From contig JAAXVZ010000079.1 in assembly GCA_013335235.1 (NCBI GenBank), positions 1-6,217 on the forward strand: DNA of 6,217 bases, in the 5' to 3' direction. The notes under the pieces are model-generated. The model was not told the DNA's origin, ran no database searches, and was given only the letters and a program-made list of their open reading frames with translations. The first letter of the stretch is position 1; every line of letters starts with the position of its first letter. The DNA is from Nanobdellota archaeon (GTDB lineage Archaea; Nanobdellota; Nanobdellia; Woesearchaeales; GW2011-AR15). Positions 5,405-6,217 of the stretch are shown here, piece by piece. A program made the translations under genes and the position numbers.

Positions 5405-6217
5405 TCATAGCATGACAAGCCAAAGTGCAGTGAGCGATGCCAATAGGGAGACAATTGTTACAACCAAGCCATATTTTGTGAACTCTATGAAGGACATATG
5501 GATTTTTTTCTTCTTTAGGATGCTCATCCACATTATGCCTGCAAGTGCGCCTATTGGTGTCAGGTTCGCTCCGAGGTTTGATCCGATAACAACTGCAAGC
5601 CCAGCAGGAATCATATATGCTGTTCCTTGAAGTATAGACGTGAATGCGGCAGTCATTGGGATGTTGTTCACCAGGTTTGCTGCAAGTGTCGATACTATTC
5701 CATAAGTGAAGATTGCCTGCATTGCATTCCCTTGTGGCATCCAGCTCCTGAAGATTGCCGTCAGGCCCTCTTGCTCCATTGCAGATACCATTATGAAAAA
5801 AGAAAGCATGAATGGGATGATTGGCCATGGCATGGCGGCTAGCGATTCAGCCATATATGCAGATTTAGCAAATATGTCTCTTCCGATAATGAGGATTGCA
5901 AGGATTGCAGCGAAGATACAGGCAATCTGCCACATAGAAAGGCCTATCTCCTGAGACATTGACATCGTAAGGATACATAATGCAAGCACAGACACGCCGA
6001 TTAAAACGCCTGTCTTGTCCTTGAGTGCCAAACCTGGTGTGATTTTTTGTTCGGCTATATCTTGAGAAAATGTTTTCCTGAATAGCAGGAGCAGGATAGT
6101 CAGGTTTGCAAGCCCAGCAAAGAGGGTTGGGAGAAGCATGATCCTGAAATAATCTGAAAAAGATATCCCGTACGCGGTGGTCAGGTAGATGTTAGTCGGG
6201 TTCCCGACCTGCAGCAT
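5405..6217 (-). CDS. ArsB/NhaD-like ion transporter, C-terminal part (5' end cut)
   Basis: The frame enters from the right edge and ends at TGA (5407-5405), giving 270 visible residues. The first visible codon is ATG, but it is very probably internal, because the sequence begins at the family's mid-protein motif (VGNPTNIYL, residues 4-12) and the usual protein is above 400 residues. About eight membrane segments are visible (near 28-47, 68-84, 95-112, 128-147, 165-183, 198-213, 219-235 and 248-269). Two motif regions typical of the ion transporter superfamily are present: GNPTNI in the first half-repeat, and NNIPMT (184-189) plus GSNLGANLTPIG (212-223) in the second. These Asn/Pro/Thr-rich hairpins form the central substrate site in this superfamily. 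The NNIPM and LTPIGALAG segments resemble ArsB arsenite efflux permeases, but NhaD Na+/H+ antiporters and other SLC13-type carriers share them, so the substrate is open. No ars regulator or reductase is visible nearby. Confidence 0.87.
   Translation of the reverse strand: MLQVGNPTNIYLTTAYGISFSDYFRIMLLPTLFAGLANLTILLLLFRKTFSQDIAEQKITPGLALKDKTGVLIGVSVLALCILTMSMSQEIGLSMWQIACIFAAILAILIIGRDIFAKSAYMAESLAAMPWPIIPFMLSFFIMVSAMEQEGLTAIFRSWMPQGNAMQAIFTYGIVSTLAANLVNNIPMTAAFTSILQGTAYMIPAGLAVVIGSNLGANLTPIGALAGIMWMSILKKKKIHMSFIEFTKYGLVVTIVSLLASLTALWLVML

Noticed and set aside
5322..5828. A 168-codon minus-strand frame across the CorA-ArsB gap
   Set aside because: It is a shifted frame of the ArsB-like gene, rich in His, Cys and Arg, with no hydrophobic segments, and would overlap the start of the CorA-like gene.

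Overview
The window looks archaeal. The evidence is TATA boxes about 25-30 bases upstream of putative leaderless starts (clearest before the CorA-like gene), one TTG start preceded by a GGTG ribosome-binding site, heavy use of ATA and AGG/AGA codons, and moderate GC content. A small-genome DPANN-type archaeon (for example Woesearchaeota-like) is my best guess, from the zinc-ribbon membrane protein and the secreted protein with MopE-type motifs. Nothing in the window proves the lineage.

Layout, left to right. Positions 1-762 (minus) hold the N-terminal 254 codons of a membrane protein with a cytoplasmic four-cysteine zinc ribbon, cut by the left edge. Positions 763-954 are a divergent promoter region. 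Positions 955-1830 (plus) encode a divergent bacterial-type cytidylate kinase homologue with an altered P-loop. Positions 1923-4424 (plus) encode a large secreted protein with a six-hairpin glycosidase-like domain (trehalase/GH63/MGH1 type) and a Cys/Asp-rich tail with two MopE-type metal-binding motifs. Positions 4421-5338 (minus) encode a CorA-family divalent cation transporter that converges on the glycosidase gene; both stop codons lie in one CTAG palindrome. Positions 5405-6217 (minus) hold the C-terminal part of an ArsB/NhaD-like ion transporter, cut by the right edge.

No tRNA, rRNA, CRISPR array, insertion sequence or clear defence system is visible, and there is no gene-free stretch above 300 bases. 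The genes do not form one obvious pathway. The shared theme is the cell envelope: three membrane proteins and one secreted enzyme, with one nucleotide-metabolism gene among them. The most unusual items are the glycosidase-MopE fusion, the kinase with a modified Walker A motif, and the CTAG-shared convergent stop codons.
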